A stretch of DNA of 64,000 bases from Vreelandella malpeensis (GTDB lineage Bacteria; Pseudomonadota; Gammaproteobacteria; Pseudomonadales; Halomonadaceae). The translations under genes were made by a program, and so were the position numbers. The stretch lies in assembly GCF_020622355.1 (NCBI RefSeq), contig NZ_WHVL01000002.1:372001-436000 (forward strand), in the 5' to 3' direction. This document shows, in pieces, positions 62,592 through 64,000 of this stretch; position 1 is the stretch's first letter; every line of letters begins with the position of its first letter. Under the pieces are notes generated by a model. The model had not been told where the DNA came from and ran no database searches. It saw only the letters and a list, made by a program, of their open reading frames with translations.

Positions 62592-63470
62592 TTATCGGGA
62601 ACTTGAAAGTTTCGACCAGAACGAGTCGGCGAACCCGTTTGCCAGTGAACGCGGCTTCACTATATGTATCTCCAGTGGTATGTCGTTACCGCCTCCAAAG
62701 GCTCTTAACAGGCGTCCTTCTTCAATCTCCTGTTCTGCAAGACTTTCCGGCAGCCACGCCACCCCCTTGTCCTCCAGGGCCATCGACATTAGTACCGCTG
62801 CAAGATGGCTGGTGAAGTGTGCGGGCAAGATGCCGGTGCGCACTTCTTGTTCATGGACGTGCTGCTCGACGATCCTTCCCAATCCTGACGACCTGGAATA
62901 AGCAAGATAAGGAAAAGGTCGATCACCTTGCTGCCTTAATGCTCTTCCGACCAAGGGAACGAGTTTATCTTCACCGATGATACAACTCTCATAATACTTG
63001 TCAGGGAAAAGTGAGGCCGCCAAAGGATCGCGATGGCTGAGAAGAAAGTGCACCTTGCCTTCCATCAACAATCGCTCGCAGCCGGCCATGGTATCCGAGT
63101 GAAGCTGGATGGCCGCGACAGGGGCGGCGTCGATGCGTCGTATCCAGCGCGGGAAGAAGGTGAACGACAGCGAATGAGTGGCAGCGAACTGCAGCGTCTT
63201 CAGGCTATGCCCTGCCGCCTCCTGGGCCCGGGCGCGCAGCGCATAGAGCGCCTGGCTCGCCTGAGCGGCGCTCTCCTGCACCTGGCGGCCCGCTTCGGTG
63301 AGCGTGGTGCCCTGGGGTGTGCGCGCAAACAGCGCCACCCCCATCCACTGCTCCAGCGCGCGAATGCGCCGGCTGAAGGCGGGTTGGGTGACATGGCGCG
63401 CTTTCGCGGCGCGCACGAAGCTCTTGTGCTCGGCAAGAGCGGCGAAATCCTCGAGCCAGGAAAGCTCCAC
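62592..63470 (-). CDS. LysR family transcriptional regulator
   Basis: 292 residues starting at a GTG (AGAGG upstream). The N-terminal winged HTH (LEDFAALAEHKSFVRAAKAR, then VTQPAFSRRIRALEQWMGV) and the C-terminal substrate-binding domain are complete. It is divergent from an enolase-superfamily gene with 106 bp between them, the typical layout for a LysR regulator controlling its neighbour. The inducer is unknown; tartrate or a related acid is a guess from context. Confidence 0.9.
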   Translation of the reverse strand: MELSWLEDFAALAEHKSFVRAAKARHVTQPAFSRRIRALEQWMGVALFARTPQGTTLTEAGRQVQESAAQASQALYALRARAQEAAGHSLKTLQFAATHSLSFTFFPRWIRRIDAAPVAAIQLHSDTMAGCERLLMEGKVHFLLSHRDPLAASLFPDKYYESCIIGEDKLVPLVGRALRQQGDRPFPYLAYSRSSGLGRIVEQHVHEQEVRTGILPAHFTSHLAAVLMSMALEDKGVAWLPESLAEQEIEEGRLLRAFGGGNDIPLEIHIVKPRSLANGFADSFWSKLSSSR

Positions 63471-63474
63471 GGCA

Positions 63475-63489
63475 ATGCCTCTTTAGCAT
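63475..63489. promoter_or_regulatory. LysR-type T-N11-A dyad
   Basis: ATGC-CTCTTTA-GCAT has 4-bp symmetric arms and fits T-N11-A, just 5 bp before the LysR start codon. On the minus strand a TATACT at 63505-63500 could be the regulator's own -10. Confidence 0.35.
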
Positions 63490-63576
63490 GGGATGGGCCA
63501 GTATAAGCATTGGCCGCCGAGGTTCGCCATGCCTATCGTGGTGCGTGTTTCCCCCAACGACATGAAGGAGCGCGCC

Positions 63577-64000
63577 ATGCGCATTGTGGACATTCGCGAG
63601 AAGACGGTTTCCATCGCCTCGCCCATTGCCAACGCCTATATCGATTTTTCCAAGATGACCTGCTCGGTGGTCGCCGTGATCACCGACGTGATTCGCGACG
63701 GCAAGCCCGTCATCGGCTACGGCTTCAATTCCAATGGCCGCTACGGCCAGGGCGCACTGATGCGCGATCGTTTCATCGACCGCGTGCTCGAGGCGGACCC
63801 GGCAAGCCTCGTCGATGAAGCCAACGACAACCTCGACCCGTTCGCCATCTGGAAAGCCTTGATGAGCAACGAGAAGCCCGGCGGACACGGCGAACGCTCC
63901 GTGGCGGTAGGCACCATCGACATGGCGGTGTGGGACGCGGTCGCCAAGATCGCCGGCAAGCCGCTCTACCGGCTGCTCGCCGAGCGCTATCGCGATGGTC
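63577..64000 (+). CDS. Enolase-superfamily dehydratase, probably D(-)-tartrate dehydratase (3' end outside the window)
   Basis: The first 141 residues are visible; the frame is open to the window end. MRIVDIREKTVSIASPIANA, YIDFSKMT, GYGFNSNGRYGQGALMRDRF, then GGHGERSVAVGTIDMAVWD and AKIAGKPLYRLLAER match the mandelate racemase/muconate lactonizing group, closest in memory to D(-)-tartrate dehydratase. The catalytic barrel is outside the window, so the substrate is unproven. ATG 63577 has GAAGGAG six bases upstream. Divergent LysR regulator next to it. Confidence 0.8.
   Translation, partial: MRIVDIREKTVSIASPIANAYIDFSKMTCSVVAVITDVIRDGKPVIGYGFNSNGRYGQGALMRDRFIDRVLEADPASLVDEANDNLDPFAIWKALMSNEKPGGHGERSVAVGTIDMAVWDAVAKIAGKPLYRLLAERYRDG

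Noticed and set aside
62482-62901. Open plus-strand frame overlapping the end of the LysR gene
   Set aside because: It runs antisense into the well-supported LysR gene, has no RBS, and shows no domain.

Overview
The window looks like the chromosome of a moderately halophilic gammaproteobacterium of the Halomonadaceae (Halomonas/Chromohalobacter type). The reasons are a complete ectoine-degradation gene set (doeA, doeB, doeX, doeC, doeD), GC-rich coding DNA, the gammaproteobacterial division protein ZipA, fused MnmC, the yciV-yciO-yciI group, and a Pseudomonas-like trehalose/alpha-glucan gene set. I saw no rRNA, convincing tRNA, CRISPR array, insertion sequence or phage gene. The genus is an inference from gene content.

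Left part (1-12.2 kb): the 3' end of a hybrid sensor kinase, a REC-GGDEF-EAL c-di-GMP protein and hexR run as one coupled unit. They are followed by a divergent Lrp-type regulator plus RidA, leuA, a tandem pair of fluoride-channel subunits, a SulP transporter, a soluble PAS-PAS-chemoreceptor (BdlA-like), a 1-Cys peroxiredoxin and a CNNM/DUF21-CBS protein with a near-consensus sigma70 promoter.

12.2-20.3 kb is the ectoine catabolism locus. doeC-doeD and doeA-doeB-doeX lie on the minus strand, with a membrane-bound diguanylate cyclase facing the other way between them. The predicted route is ectoine to N-alpha-acetyl-diaminobutyrate (DoeA), to diaminobutyrate (DoeB), to aspartate semialdehyde (DoeD), to aspartate (DoeC), with DoeX as the local Lrp-type regulator. 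Beyond it come a bacterial topoisomerase IB, a GhrA-like dehydrogenase with a tandemly duplicated RBS and start codon, a DUF3108 periplasmic protein and a LysO-type exporter.

24.6-43.4 kb is the centrepiece: nine same-strand, mostly overlapping genes, glgA-treZ-malQ-treY-(DUF2934)-glgX-glgE-treS/mak-glgB. It joins the glucan-to-trehalose route (TreY, TreZ) to the maltose-1-phosphate route to branched glucan (TreS-maltokinase fusion, GlgE, GlgB), with GlgX and MalQ remodelling glucans. No glgC or glgP is present in the window. The cluster is preceded by an AT-rich leader, and GlgA has an AT-rich N-terminal extension of about 80 residues.

43.4-64 kb holds mostly housekeeping genes: an SpmA/SpmB fusion, a serine hydrolase next to an OsmC-YcaO fusion, argA (TTG start), a phosphate transporter with its DUF47 partner, a CYTH protein, a voltage-gated K+ channel with a C-terminal zinc ribbon, yciO, the PHP phosphoesterase, yciI, mnmC, a YheU-like protein, ligA and zipA. 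At the right edge a LysR regulator diverges from a truncated enolase-superfamily gene closest to D(-)-tartrate dehydratase.
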